A stretch of 64,000 nucleotides of DNA, from the NCBI GenBank assembly GCA_963768165.1, contig CAVYHJ010000007.1, positions 1-64,000 of the forward strand, in the 5' to 3' direction. The DNA is from CAVYHJ01 sp963768165 [NCBI: uncultured bacterium] (GTDB taxonomy: Bacteria; UBP4; UBA4092). Below, one piece after another: positions 22,983 through 31,884 of this stretch (its first letter is position 1; the number at the start of each line of letters is the position of its first letter). A program made the translations under genes and the position numbers. Under the pieces are notes generated by a model that worked only from the letters and a program-made list of their open reading frames with translations, did not search any database and was not told the DNA's origin.

Positions 22983-24743
22983 TTACTTGATATATACTTC
23001 CGGCAAATTATGGAATACCCCGCCAATGTTGGTAGGATGAATATTACCAAATTTATTACGGACTGCATAGATGGCAGGTTGATTGACGGTAAATATAAAG
23101 GGGACTTCTTCTGCCATAATATCCTGATATTCGTTATATAACTGTTTGCGCTTATTTTCGTCAAGCTCTTGAGATCCCTGGTCGAATATTTGATCCAACC
23201 GAGCTTCCCACGGAGTTGCTGGTTTCTTTTCCCGGGGATACCACATGTGCGACTCACCACTACTTTTATATACATTCGCTCCATCATGCGGGTCTATATT
23301 GGATGGGAGTAATCCAATCATAATACATTCCCAGTCGAAATTGGCGTCCAGTTTGCTAATCATGGTATTAAAATCGATGGCTTGAAGCGTCGCTTTTATT
23401 CCCAGCTTTTTCAGGTCATCAATAATAATGTTGCATATTTTGATTCTCTCATCATTTCCGGCGTTAGTGATTATGGTAAATTCGACCGGATGGCCGTCAG
23501 AATCTTCTAAAACCCCGTCATTCTTTTTATCAGTAAAACCCGCACTTGATAATAAGGCACGAGCTGAATCCAAACTATATACATATTTATGAACATGGGG
23601 ATTATGGTAAAGCTTATTGGCTTCACTTTCCGCGGCATCTTGTGGGAATCCCAAACCGTTTAATACATTATCAATTATCGCCTGCTTATCAATAGCATGT
23701 GCCACCGCCTGACGGAATAGCTTATTGGTAAACCATTTTAATTTGTAAGGGGTTACAAAGGGTTTCCCGTTTTTATTTATCCCGGGGTTTTGATTGAATA
23801 CGATAAATTCTGTTCCAGTTGCCGGACCTGTATTGTAGAGTGTAAAGTTTTTGGATTTTTCTTCCGGTTTTAGAACTGAATAATCAGACGGACGAATTCC
23901 CATCGCGTCCGTTTCACCCGAACGAAATTTCAGTAACATGGTATCAATATCCGGTACTATTAAATCGACAAGTTTTGCAATATAAGGCAGCCGGGTTCCT
24001 GTTGAATCTTTTTGCCAGTAGGTTGTATTTCTTTCATATTCGACTTCCTGGCTGGGTTTGTATTGAACCATCCGATAGGGTCCCGTCCCAATGATTTGAT
24101 CTACCGGTGTATCCAGTCCCCATGCAGAATTAAATTTTCCGTCTTTGACAATTTGTTCAAGCCGGTGTTTTGGAAGAATGGGCGCCGTACCGGCATCCAG
24201 TGCCCGGAGCAAGGGAGCGAACGGTTGGGGAAGGGTCATTTTTACTGTAAGATCATCAATTTTTGTTACAAGGATTTTCTTGCCATTCAAAATCAAGATA
24301 TCTTTGGCACTATTTGGAATTTTATCATTATAAATTAGATCGTTAAAGGTAAACACGACATCATCTGCAGTAAAGGGATGTCCGTCAAACCAGGTAACAC
24401 TTTTACGTAAATGAAAAGTCCAGACCAAACCATCCGGTGAATGCTCCCAAGATTCCGCAAGACACGGTTGAATAATCCCATAACCATCTTCTTTCGTCAG
24501 TCCTTCAAAAAGTAAATTGCGAAGGAGTTCGGTTGTGCTGGTTTCATTGGCAACAATGAGATTGAAAGATTTCGGGTCTGAAATTGTAGCCGTAACTCGT
24601 GTTCCACCGATTTGAGGGGTTGAGTTTCCGGTTTTCTGGGGGGCACAAGCCAGTGGAATCCATATCAAGCAACTAATGAGAAATGAAAAAGATAGTCTCT
24701 GGTATATTCCCTTGTTTTGTGGTCCAGAAAATATCATTCTCAT
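22983..24743 (-). CDS. oppA: Oligopeptide-binding lipoprotein OppA-like (SBP family 5)
   Basis: The start is set at ATG 24743 (586 residues). The longer frame upstream encodes an arginine-rich stretch overlapping secG, whereas from here a signal peptide (SFSFLISCLIWIPLAC) ends in a lipobox (PLAC) for lipid anchoring. The mature protein is a type 5 solute-binding protein: the family motif LAESWEHSPDGLVWTFHLRK, then VTWFDGHPFTADDVVFTF, and a C-terminal lobe with DPHDGANVY. It delivers peptides to OppBC. Upstream of oppB in one operon; 22 bp downstream of secG. Confidence 0.9.
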   Translation of the reverse strand: MRMIFSGPQNKGIYQRLSFSFLISCLIWIPLACAPQKTGNSTPQIGGTRVTATISDPKSFNLIVANETSTTELLRNLLFEGLTKEDGYGIIQPCLAESWEHSPDGLVWTFHLRKSVTWFDGHPFTADDVVFTFNDLIYNDKIPNSAKDILILNGKKILVTKIDDLTVKMTLPQPFAPLLRALDAGTAPILPKHRLEQIVKDGKFNSAWGLDTPVDQIIGTGPYRMVQYKPSQEVEYERNTTYWQKDSTGTRLPYIAKLVDLIVPDIDTMLLKFRSGETDAMGIRPSDYSVLKPEEKSKNFTLYNTGPATGTEFIVFNQNPGINKNGKPFVTPYKLKWFTNKLFRQAVAHAIDKQAIIDNVLNGLGFPQDAAESEANKLYHNPHVHKYVYSLDSARALLSSAGFTDKKNDGVLEDSDGHPVEFTIITNAGNDERIKICNIIIDDLKKLGIKATLQAIDFNTMISKLDANFDWECIMIGLLPSNIDPHDGANVYKSSGESHMWYPREKKPATPWEARLDQIFDQGSQELDENKRKQLYNEYQDIMAEEVPFIFTVNQPAIYAVRNKFGNIHPTNIGGVFHNLPEVYIK

Positions 24744-24765
24744 TCTTGAAACAGAGTAGCTTAAA

Positions 24766-25155
24766 TTATTTACTGTTTGTCGGCTGTGAAGCAGGCGCGG
24801 ATGGCGCAGGTGCTGGAGAAGCCGGTTTTGCAGGCGCATTCGTCGGTGTTGTTGTTCTAGGGGCACCCGCAGGCATTTGTTGTTGTGCCGGTCCAGTCTG
24901 AATAACGGATCTGACGCCGCTCGATCGGGTCATAATCGTGAGACTGATACAGGTAATCATGAATAATCCCGCGCAAATGGCCGTCAGCACCGCTAGAGGT
25001 TTGGTAGGTCCTTGCCCGCCAAAAACACTATCTCCGCCTCCACCGAAAAGTCCCGACATTCCTCCGCCTTTTCCCGCTTGCAGAAGTACCACGACGATCA
25101 ATACAAAACAAACAAATAGATGTAAAGCTGTTAAAAGGACATACAATATAGACAT
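24766..25155 (-). CDS. secG: Protein translocase subunit SecG
   Basis: 129 residues. Two membrane helices (LHLFVCFVLIVVVLLQ and LAVLTAICAGLFMITCISL) flank the conserved glycine-rich loop GKGGGMSGLFGGGGDSVFGG, the SecG hallmark. A Pro/Ala/Thr-rich C-terminal tail of about 45 residues makes it longer than E. coli SecG (110 residues). The start ATG has AAGGAG 9 bp upstream. It works with SecYE in protein export. It sits at the head of the opp operon, an uncommon linkage. Confidence 0.92.
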   Translation of the reverse strand: MSILYVLLTALHLFVCFVLIVVVLLQAGKGGGMSGLFGGGGDSVFGGQGPTKPLAVLTAICAGLFMITCISLTIMTRSSGVRSVIQTGPAQQQMPAGAPRTTTPTNAPAKPASPAPAPSAPASQPTNSK

Positions 25156-25239
25156 TTCATCAAACTCCTTGGTTTATTGGATAAACAACTATTTTAAGTG
25201 AAATACATGGAAAAGGCAAATGGAAAGCTGAAATCGGAT

Positions 25240-27366
25240 TCATTCCCTCAGGCGGCATAAAATATCCACCATCCCCTGAGTATCCTGTTTACAATACATT
25301 TCCAAATTCTTGCGGATTTGGGTGCGTTCGTTTTCGGAGATATCCGCAAATGCCATCTTGAGAAATTCATGGCTGGCTTGTCCCCCTTCGCTAATTTCCA
25401 AATGGTCATAGCTTGTATCTGTTAAAACAGGCAAAACGGATTTTAAAGAGGCGCTCCCATTCTGGTTAGGATGATAATAATGGAAGGATTTAAAGGGGAA
25501 CAATAAATCCACAAAACGGGGAAGCAGTTCCCCTACCCAATTATTATATTTTGGAAACCGTTCGGCACAATTTTTCAATACTCCTTTTTCAAACGTATCG
25601 TTGTAAGAAACAATGCTGCCTTTATTGCCGAGATATTTAATTAATCCATCCAATAGTTCCGGTCGAGGGTCACTTTTCCCATCCGACAAATAGGCATAGT
25701 GTTCAACCTTGGAATCTTGTGTACGTTGAAGATGCAAGGAATATTGAAATGGGATGGTTTCGTAAGGACTGATCAAATCGAATAAGGGAATGGCTGTGGC
25801 AAAGGTCTCAAAGTCTAAGAAATACAAGGGATATTTCAATCTATCAATAAAATTCTTGATTTGCATTTTATTAATATGCGCCCGCCCTGTCTTTTCCGAT
25901 TCCACCTGAATTTTCTGTTTTTCATTCAACGGAAACCCGGCGGGGATATCTTTTAATTTCAAAATTCCATCTTGCAACAATGCCTGACATTTCTTCCCCC
26001 CGCTATAGAGAAGAAATATATTTCGCTTAGGAAGGAATGACCAACAGGTATCCGGCATAAGACAGGATTTCGGACTGGTACAATGGTCACATTTGTCCAA
26101 TGAAGGTGATTCTTTCATTTTTAGAATTGTCATCATGGTCTTGATACTTTGGGGGACATTTAGTAAAAGCTCGTACACTTGTTCGGATATGTCTTCTTTA
26201 ACAAATAGTTCCTGAAGGTTTAAATCTCCATGACGGGTGTATTCGTTATTGATATATTGGAGGAAACAATAGCGGATAGGGATACCCGCGTTTTCATAAA
26301 CATATTTTTGAAACGCCATATCGTGAAGATATTCTTCTTTCACACTGGTGGAACTTTTGACTTCAATCAAGTCCCATTGTTTGTTTGAAACGGGTTTGAG
26401 GATATCCGCGCGAGCAAAGAGGTTTTGATATTGAAATCCAGCTTCAAACATAGGTTTGCGGTCCGATAATATGTTCCGGGATAACTCCATCGCCCTATCC
26501 CAACCCAGTTTATCCCAATCAATCGTTATTCCATTGGGATAGAGTGTTCTCGCCAACTCTCCCACTTGTTTACCCTGTTTGATTATCCCCCATAACTCAT
26601 CATCTTTCTTTGGCAAGACCAATTCCTCTGGCAACACGGATGGATCGTTGTACTCGTACCACAACAATTTTTGACATTGGAGACCGTGAAGGTATTTGGT
26701 TTTGGTGAGTATTATACGTTCTTCCTCCTGTGAAAAGTTAGAAATATTTTTGGATGAAAATAAATAATCATAATTAAAAGAATTTACTAATTTATTTATT
26801 CGTTCAGCACTAAATTTACTTAATTGTAATGTTTCTTCTAATATTTCTCTATCACTTCTCTTGTCAATTACTTTGTTTACCTCTAAATTGACTGGAAATA
26901 ATACTTTTTGTATTTTAGTATTATACTCTTTCCAGCATCGATTAAAAGCTTTTTGTAATTGATGATCATCTAATGGCTTTTTAATATGTTTATTAAGGGT
27001 AACAAATAGTTTTTTCATTTCTTTTTTATTGATAATAGATTTAACCCCCTGAAATTGGCTTAACGGATTTATTAAGTCAGTGGTTGATAAGTCAATTAAG
27101 AGTGGACAAATATTTGCATCATTTCTTGACATTGCTCCAGCTTCAAATAAAATCCAAGGTTCGTGTTGATTTTCAAGAGTTAAACAAATTATCCCGAATT
27201 CACACTCGTAAAGGTTACGAGATATTTCATCAGACCAACGCTTTCCTTTCTCTATATCAGAAGATAAGAATGGTTCAATGTCTTGTATTACTGAAGGTAA
27301 CCAATCTTCGAGTATTTTTGCAATCTTATGACTGAGATCCTTGGACCAACTAATGAATACTTTCAT
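25240..27366 (-). CDS. TIR-domain / RecB-Cas4-like / DEDDy exonuclease fusion (DUF2779-type)
   Basis: 708 residues from ATG 27366. Residues 1-140 are a TIR-like domain (MKVFISWSKDLSHKIA, SSDIEKGKRWSDEI, EPWILFEAGAMS with E75), a fold that in bacteria often cleaves NAD or senses a nucleotide signal. From about 219 a DUF2779-type nuclease begins (LTKTKYLHGLQC). It has a PD-(D/E)xK site (D320, E334-V-K336), a Cys set C230 with C425, C428, C434 and C440 like the Cas4/AddB Fe-S cluster, then a DEDDy exonuclease with D517-x-E519 (LDFET), D589 (SYNDTF) and Y691xxxD695. Free-standing DUF2779 proteins normally start near residue 219 here. The TIR part is visibly more AT-rich than the nuclease part, suggesting a recent fusion. 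I infer an antiviral effector; the gene stands alone. Confidence 0.8.
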   Translation of the reverse strand: MKVFISWSKDLSHKIAKILEDWLPSVIQDIEPFLSSDIEKGKRWSDEISRNLYECEFGIICLTLENQHEPWILFEAGAMSRNDANICPLLIDLSTTDLINPLSQFQGVKSIINKKEMKKLFVTLNKHIKKPLDDHQLQKAFNRCWKEYNTKIQKVLFPVNLEVNKVIDKRSDREILEETLQLSKFSAERINKLVNSFNYDYLFSSKNISNFSQEEERIILTKTKYLHGLQCQKLLWYEYNDPSVLPEELVLPKKDDELWGIIKQGKQVGELARTLYPNGITIDWDKLGWDRAMELSRNILSDRKPMFEAGFQYQNLFARADILKPVSNKQWDLIEVKSSTSVKEEYLHDMAFQKYVYENAGIPIRYCFLQYINNEYTRHGDLNLQELFVKEDISEQVYELLLNVPQSIKTMMTILKMKESPSLDKCDHCTSPKSCLMPDTCWSFLPKRNIFLLYSGGKKCQALLQDGILKLKDIPAGFPLNEKQKIQVESEKTGRAHINKMQIKNFIDRLKYPLYFLDFETFATAIPLFDLISPYETIPFQYSLHLQRTQDSKVEHYAYLSDGKSDPRPELLDGLIKYLGNKGSIVSYNDTFEKGVLKNCAERFPKYNNWVGELLPRFVDLLFPFKSFHYYHPNQNGSASLKSVLPVLTDTSYDHLEISEGGQASHEFLKMAFADISENERTQIRKNLEMYCKQDTQGMVDILCRLRE

Positions 27367-27683
27367 ATACAATGATCATTTATTTTATAGTTTATAACAT
27401 TGATAGTTTTTAAAGTCAAACATACTTAACATCTTTAGGTAGAGCCCGCTAGGTTTGGAATAATGTTTTATCTACTTATACAAGGATGACTACCAGAATT
27501 GTATCATGAGCTTTTTGCTTGATAACGCATTTGACGAGAATAATAAAAAGGATTGGAGCAGAGAAAGAATAGTGAAGTGATGTTTCCTGACCCCGGAAAG
27601 TGGATTGTGGGGAAATGAGCCGGTGGCCAGGAAACAAGCGACTTCTTTGTGGAAGGATAGTAGGGAAACCATCCTTACATTAT
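27367..27683. other. Spacer between TIR-nuclease gene and lexA
   Basis: About 315 bp with no convincing gene. AT-rich near the TIR gene start, where its promoter must lie, and more mixed near lexA. I see no strong promoter, terminator or repeat. Confidence 0.5.
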
Positions 27684-28307
27684 TTAGTTTAAAAATCGAT
27701 AGACCGCCACCACCTTTCCTTGAATCGTTACTTCCTCAGGTTCATAAATCATGGGTTGAAAATCGGGATTAGCAGGTTGCAGGCGGATTTTGTTTTCCTC
27801 CGCGTAAAAATATTTGACTGTCGCTTCATCGCCGATGAGCGCGACAACCATATCCCCATTGTCCGCCGTAGATTGGCATTTGGCGATGACATAGTCTCCA
27901 TCATGAACTCCTGCGTCAATCATGCTGTTACCTTCGACTTGCAAAGCAAAGGATTGGGAATTACCGAGAACATCTTCGGGAACAGGCAATTGACCTGCGA
28001 CATTTTCTTCCGCCAGTAAAGGGAGACCAGCAGCAATCTTGCCCAGAATAGGGACTTCGGTTGTGGGACGTGATGGAGTGGTTATTCTATCATCCATTAA
28101 TTTAATTCCGCGAGAGATACCGGGAATCCGTTCGATATAACCCTTTTTCTCTAACGCCTGCAAATGGTCTACTACCGCCGTGGGCCATTTGATTTGGCAG
28201 GCATCCCCAATTTCCTCAATGGTGGGAGGATAACCATGTTCTTTCATAAAAGACACGATGAAATCATATAGTTCCTGTTGCCTTACGGTTATTTCTCTGT
28301 TGCTCAT
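27684..28307 (-). CDS. lexA: LexA SOS repressor
   Basis: 207 residues. An N-terminal winged helix (residues 1-70, with RQQELYDFI and GYPPTIEEIGDACQI) binds the operator. The self-cleavage site A93-G94 (KIAAGLP) and catalytic dyad S128 (EGNSMID) and K165 (EATVKYF) are all present, so the protein should be RecA-cleavable. Start ATG with AGGAGT about 4 bp upstream. The recognition helix reads KWPTAVVDHLQ in place of the usual SxxTVxxHL-type sequence, implying an operator different from the E. coli or Bacillus box. Divergent from an alpha/beta hydrolase gene, with its own strong promoter. Confidence 0.95.
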   Translation of the reverse strand: MSNREITVRQQELYDFIVSFMKEHGYPPTIEEIGDACQIKWPTAVVDHLQALEKKGYIERIPGISRGIKLMDDRITTPSRPTTEVPILGKIAAGLPLLAEENVAGQLPVPEDVLGNSQSFALQVEGNSMIDAGVHDGDYVIAKCQSTADNGDMVVALIGDEATVKYFYAEENKIRLQPANPDFQPMIYEPEEVTIQGKVVAVYRFLN

Positions 28308-28339
28308 AGGTTACTCCTTTCTAAAATTTACTCCATATA

Positions 28340-28368
28340 TTTATACTATATATTTATACAGTTGTCAA
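28340..28368 (-). promoter_or_regulatory. Sigma-70 promoter of lexA with overlapping direct repeats
   Basis: On the minus strand, TTGACA (28363-28368) is followed after 17 bp by TATAAA (28340-28345). The -10 and spacer are covered by two direct copies of atatttatac (28337-28346 and 28350-28359, 13-bp period). A third copy is at 28427-28436. They are candidate LexA operator half-sites. Confidence 0.75.
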
Positions 28369-28440
28369 GTAAAAAATGGAAATTTCTCTAAAATTAGCAT
28401 AACTCACTATAAATCAATAATCCATAATATTTATACTTGT

Positions 28441-28483
28441 GGAGTATGAGTGGAATTGAAAATAGCAATTCCACTCATACTCC
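28441..28483. repeat. 18-bp perfect inverted repeat in the lexA/hydrolase divergent region
   Basis: Arms 28441-28458 (ggagtatgagtggaattg) and 28466-28483 are exact complements around a 7-nt loop. It lies 53 bp upstream of the hydrolase ATG, in its presumed 5' leader. Without a T-run it is not a standard terminator. Confidence 0.75.
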
Positions 28484-28536
28484 GATGTAAAAATAAAGTA
28501 AAAATATTATAAAAACTTGCGGAAGGGTTGAGAGTT

Positions 28537-29304
28537 ATGGTAAAACATCAAGGCATGGAACAGCCGGTTGTTTTTACCAATAAAGGTCAACAGCTCATGG
28601 GAATGGTGCATGTCCCTGCACTAGCCCGACCTTTACCCGCAGTAGTAATGTATCACGGATTTACGGGACATCATATGGAGGCGCATTTATTGTTTGTGAA
28701 AATGGCGCGGGCGATGGCGAAAGCGGGAATCGGATCGTTGCGGTTTGATTTTCGTGGGTCAGGAAATAGCGAAGGAGATTTTTCCAACATGACGGTGAGC
28801 AGTGAAATTGACGATGCGATAGTGGCTCTGGATTTTTTATCGGGACAATCCTGGGTGGATGATGAACGGATTGGAATATTGGGATTAAGTTTGGGAGGCG
28901 GAATTGCCGCTGTAGTTTCCGGACGGGATGACCGCGTCAAAGCAACAGTACTTTTATCGGCAGTGGCCCGGCCTTATGACGATTTCGCACATTTACCGCC
29001 AGTGGACCCGGCGGAAGAAGAAGTACCGGCGATGTGGATCGGCCCAAATTTTCGATCAGATTTGGAGAATTTCCGGCCATTAGAAGAAATCGGCAAACGG
29101 AAATCGGCAATCATGGTAGTACATGGAACGGATGATGCGGCAGTTCCCTGCTCCCGTGCAGAAGATTATCATATGGCATTACTCGCCAAAGATATTCCCC
29201 ATAAAGTAATGATTATTCCCCAAGCGGATCATACCTATTCCAAAAAAGTTCACGAAGACAGAGTGATTAAAGCGTGCGTAAACTGGTTTCTGGAAACGCT
29301 GTAA
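28537..29304 (+). CDS. Alpha/beta hydrolase (serine aminopeptidase/acylhydrolase-like)
   Basis: 255 residues from ATG 28537, with GGAAGGG 9 bp upstream; a TTG at 28528 is too close to that site. The oxyanion region is VVMYHGFTGHHMEAH. The nucleophile serine is in the elbow GLSLGGG, the catalytic aspartate in VHGTDDAAVP and the histidine in QADHTYS, so all three catalytic residues are present. The fold and size match the Hydrolase_4/BAAT-like group found next to many house-keeping genes; the substrate is unknown. No signal peptide, so cytoplasmic. Confidence 0.85.
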   Translation: MVKHQGMEQPVVFTNKGQQLMGMVHVPALARPLPAVVMYHGFTGHHMEAHLLFVKMARAMAKAGIGSLRFDFRGSGNSEGDFSNMTVSSEIDDAIVALDFLSGQSWVDDERIGILGLSLGGGIAAVVSGRDDRVKATVLLSAVARPYDDFAHLPPVDPAEEEVPAMWIGPNFRSDLENFRPLEEIGKRKSAIMVVHGTDDAAVPCSRAEDYHMALLAKDIPHKVMIIPQADHTYSKKVHEDRVIKACVNWFLETL

Positions 29305-29327
29305 AAAAAGTCTCTGATTTCTTGTCT

Positions 29328-30473
29328 CTAGTCGTGTGAACGTAAACGTTTAACGATTTGGGTTATTTTAGAGACGGCAATTTCGATTTCTTCCTGAGTG
29401 TTATCTTTTCCCAAACTAAAACGAAGAGAGCCTTGGGCATAAGAGAGCGGGGTGTGGATAGCTCTGAGGACGTGAGAGATTTCCGTAGAACCTTCGGAAC
29501 AAGCCGACCCTGTGGAACAGGCGATGCCTTCCATGTCCAAATTCATTAATAGAGTGGCAGCATCCAACCCGTTAAACCCGATATTGATGGTATTATCCAA
29601 TCGTTGAGTAGGATGGCCATTTAAGCGAATATCTTCAAGAGAGGATGCAAGTGAATTAAAAAATTTATCCCGCAGTTGGCGTATACGCGCGGAGTTTTCC
29701 GACAGGGATTGCAGAGCCAATTCTGCGGCTTTTCCCATTCCGACGATATTGGGAACATTTTGGGTTCCAGGTTTTATTTTCTGTTCTTGATGTCCACCGT
29801 AAAGAAGCGGAGAGATTTTTGTTCCTTTGCGAATGTAAAGTGCACCAACTCCTTTGGGACCATAAAATTTATGGGCGGAAATAGAGATCAAATCTAGATT
29901 TAATCCGTTCACATCAAGAGGAATTTTCCCGGCGGCTTGGATGACATCAGAGTGAAAGAGAATGCCGTGCTCTTGGGCGATTTTACCGATTTCCGCGATA
30001 GGTTGAAGAGTGCCGATTTCGTTGTTAGCAAACATAATGGAAATAAGAATTGTTTGAGGAGTAATGGCTTTTTTCAAATTATCGGGATTCACCAACCCTG
30101 TTTCATCCACGGGGAGATAGGTCACTTTACACCCGATGTTCTCCAAGACATTGCAGGTACTCAAGACGGAGGTATGTTCGATTTGAGACGTAATAATATG
30201 AGTGCCTTTTTCGTACCAAGCATAAGGGATTCCTTGCAGTGCAATATTATTGGATTCGGTTCCACCACTAGTAAAGATGATTTCAGCAGTAGAACAATGA
30301 AGCAGGCGGGCGAGTTGGGTGCGCGCGGTATCGAGAGCAGAATAGGCTTCCTGACCAAGATGATGGACACTGCTGGGATTCCCGAAGCGGGATGAGAAAT
30401 AAGGCACCATGGCTTCGAGTACGCGTGGGTCAACGGGGGTGGTGGCGTTGTGGTCTAGATAGATACAATTCAT
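29328..30473 (-). CDS. iscS: Cysteine desulfurase (IscS/NifS class)
   Basis: 381 residues. A PLP enzyme taking sulfur from L-cysteine for Fe-S clusters and thio-modified tRNA. The PLP lysine is K202 (SISAHKFYGPKG), with the stacking histidine H100 (SQIEHTSVL). The active-site loop cysteine C325 sits in STGSACSEGS, the group I (IscS/NifS) form. Starts at ATG 30473, 18 bp after a palindrome. It lies downstream of cysE and an Rrf2 regulator on the same strand, a logical cysteine/Fe-S unit, although a strong hairpin separates it from them. Confidence 0.93.
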   Translation of the reverse strand: MNCIYLDHNATTPVDPRVLEAMVPYFSSRFGNPSSVHHLGQEAYSALDTARTQLARLLHCSTAEIIFTSGGTESNNIALQGIPYAWYEKGTHIITSQIEHTSVLSTCNVLENIGCKVTYLPVDETGLVNPDNLKKAITPQTILISIMFANNEIGTLQPIAEIGKIAQEHGILFHSDVIQAAGKIPLDVNGLNLDLISISAHKFYGPKGVGALYIRKGTKISPLLYGGHQEQKIKPGTQNVPNIVGMGKAAELALQSLSENSARIRQLRDKFFNSLASSLEDIRLNGHPTQRLDNTINIGFNGLDAATLLMNLDMEGIACSTGSACSEGSTEISHVLRAIHTPLSYAQGSLRFSLGKDNTQEEIEIAVSKITQIVKRLRSHD

Positions 30474-30490
30474 TTTATATACGAAGGATA

Positions 30491-30518
30491 AAAACTTTTG
30501 ACAAATGTCAAAAGTTTT
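30491..30518. promoter_or_regulatory. 12-bp perfect palindrome just upstream of iscS
   Basis: Arms aaaacttttgac (30491-30502) and its complement (30507-30518) flank a 4-nt loop. It ends 18 bp before the iscS start and is followed by T-runs on both strands. It could be an operator for the neighbouring Rrf2-type regulator or an attenuator/terminator hairpin. Confidence 0.55.
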
Positions 30519-30540
30519 TTCAATGATTAATTTGATTAAA

Positions 30541-30575
30541 ATTAAACCAGCTCATCCGGAATGAGCTGGTTTAAT
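30541..30575 (-). terminator. Hairpin terminator after cysE-rrf2
   Basis: A 15-bp perfect stem (attaaaccagctcat and its complement) with the 5-nt loop ccgga, 27 bp downstream of the rrf2 stop on the minus strand. The arm ends in GGTTTAATTTTAA, a loose T-rich tail. Confidence 0.7.
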
Positions 30576-30601
30576 ATGGTATTCATATTTAAGGAACCGG
30601 A

Positions 30602-31066
30602 CTAAATATTAAAGGTAAATCCGTGATCTACTTTACGAGAGCCTTGCAAGGCGAGAGCATCCCGTTTCAAATCCGATAGGGTCGCCGAATCGAGAATACC
30701 TTCAATCTCTTCCGCAAACTTTCTCCATAATGGGAAACAAGCGCAATAATCGGTTTTGGGACAGCGTTTTTGACTCAAACTTTTGGGAAGACAAAAAACC
30801 GGTGCCACGGGACCTTCCAAGGTGCGAATGATATCACCAATGAGGATTTTAGCGGAAGGTTTATTCAATTGATATCCGCCCCCGGGTCCCCGAATTCCTT
30901 TAACCAAATGTCCCTTTTTTAATTTACTCAACAATTGTTCCAAATAGGTGAGTGAAATTTCCTGCCGTGCTGCAACCTCCTTGGCGGGAACCGGCCCCAA
31001 CCCTTCATGAAGCGCCAAGTCTAACATTGCGTACATACCGTACCGACCACGTGTAGATATTTTCAT
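30602..31066 (-). CDS. Rrf2-family transcriptional regulator (IscR/CymR-like)
   Basis: 154 residues. A winged helix-turn-helix ([33 protein letters not shown], wing [11 protein letters not shown]) is followed by a Cys-rich segment C..(8)..C.....C.C ([17 protein letters not shown]). The spacing resembles the cluster-binding region of IscR-type members, so it may sense Fe-S status. Alternatively it could answer to O-acetylserine via CysK as CymR does, since its start overlaps the stop of cysE by 4 nt (ATGA). It probably controls this cysteine/Fe-S unit. Confidence 0.9.
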   Translation of the reverse strand: MKISTRGRYGMYAMLDLALHEGLGPVPAKEVAARQEISLTYLEQLLSKLKKGHLVKGIRGPGGGYQLNKPSAKILIGDIIRTLEGPVAPVFCLPKSLSQKRCPKTDYCACFPLWRKFAEEIEGILDSATLSDLKRDALALQGSRKVDHGFTFNI

Positions 31067-31737
31067 ATTTCAAATCCTCCCACATCAGAATGAGTTTTTT
31101 TTTCCAATTGCGTTAAACGTCTTTCCAGTTGTAAAATTTTCTCTTGCATCATACGGAAATGCTCCCATTCGGGATCGGGCAAATCCCCATGCTCCAAGAT
31201 TTCTTCGGGAGATAACCGTTTCCCGTGACGGTTCACAATTTTAGCGGGAACACCGACCACGGTACATCCGTCCGGCACAGAACGGAGTACTACCGAACCC
31301 GCGCCCACCTTCACATCATTCCCAATAGTAATGTTACCAAGAACTTTCGCTCCGGTACCAATGACAACATTATTTTTTAGAGTAGGATGCCGTTTCCCTT
31401 TTTCTTTGCCGGTTCCGCCGAGAGTAACTCCCTGATAAAGAAGAACATCGTCCCCGATTTCCGATGTCTCTCCGATAACCACCCCGGTGCCATGATCAAT
31501 AAAAAATCTGTTGCCAATTTTTGCTCCCGGATGAATTTCAATTCCAGTAATAAATCGACCGAATTCGGAGATTAACCGCGAGAGAACAGTCCACCGATAT
31601 CGGTAAAAATAATGTGAAATACGATGCAGCCAAATGGCATGCAAACCAGGATAACATAACAGTATTTCCAGTACGGTTTTCGCCGCCGGATCACGTTCAA
31701 AAGTTGCTTTTATATCTTCTTTTACCCGTGAAAACAA
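31063..31737 (-). CDS. cysE: Serine O-acetyltransferase
   Basis: 224 residues. It makes O-acetylserine, the precursor of cysteine. After an N-terminal helical part ([16 protein letters not shown]) it has the left-handed beta-helix of hexapeptide repeats with [20 protein letters not shown], catalytic His in that loop, then [20 protein letters not shown] and [20 protein letters not shown]. The C-terminus has a coiled-coil tail ([13 protein letters not shown]). It ends within the start of rrf2, so they are co-translated. Length is typical of the short bacterial CysE type. Confidence 0.94.
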   Translation of the reverse strand: MFSRVKEDIKATFERDPAAKTVLEILLCYPGLHAIWLHRISHYFYRYRWTVLSRLISEFGRFITGIEIHPGAKIGNRFFIDHGTGVVIGETSEIGDDVLLYQGVTLGGTGKEKGKRHPTLKNNVVIGTGAKVLGNITIGNDVKVGAGSVVLRSVPDGCTVVGVPAKIVNRHGKRLSPEEILEHGDLPDPEWEHFRMMQEKILQLERRLTQLEKKTHSDVGGFEI

Positions 31738-31884
31738 TTATTATTACCTCACAGGAATATTATCAATATCAGGGTTATTTTGTCAAGAATGTGCCGAATG
31801 GACAGGGTTGAAATGAAATGATAAAATTAAAAATCAATTTGTCAACCATACCTTACCTTACTGATAGTGGTGTTATTCATATCT

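Noticed and set aside
24744-24866. N-terminal extension of OppA
   Set aside because: The extra 41 residues are arginine-rich, overlap secG and precede a proper lipoprotein signal peptide.
29358-30395. Plus-strand frames opposite iscS
   Set aside because: Antisense shadows of an unmistakable cysteine desulfurase gene.
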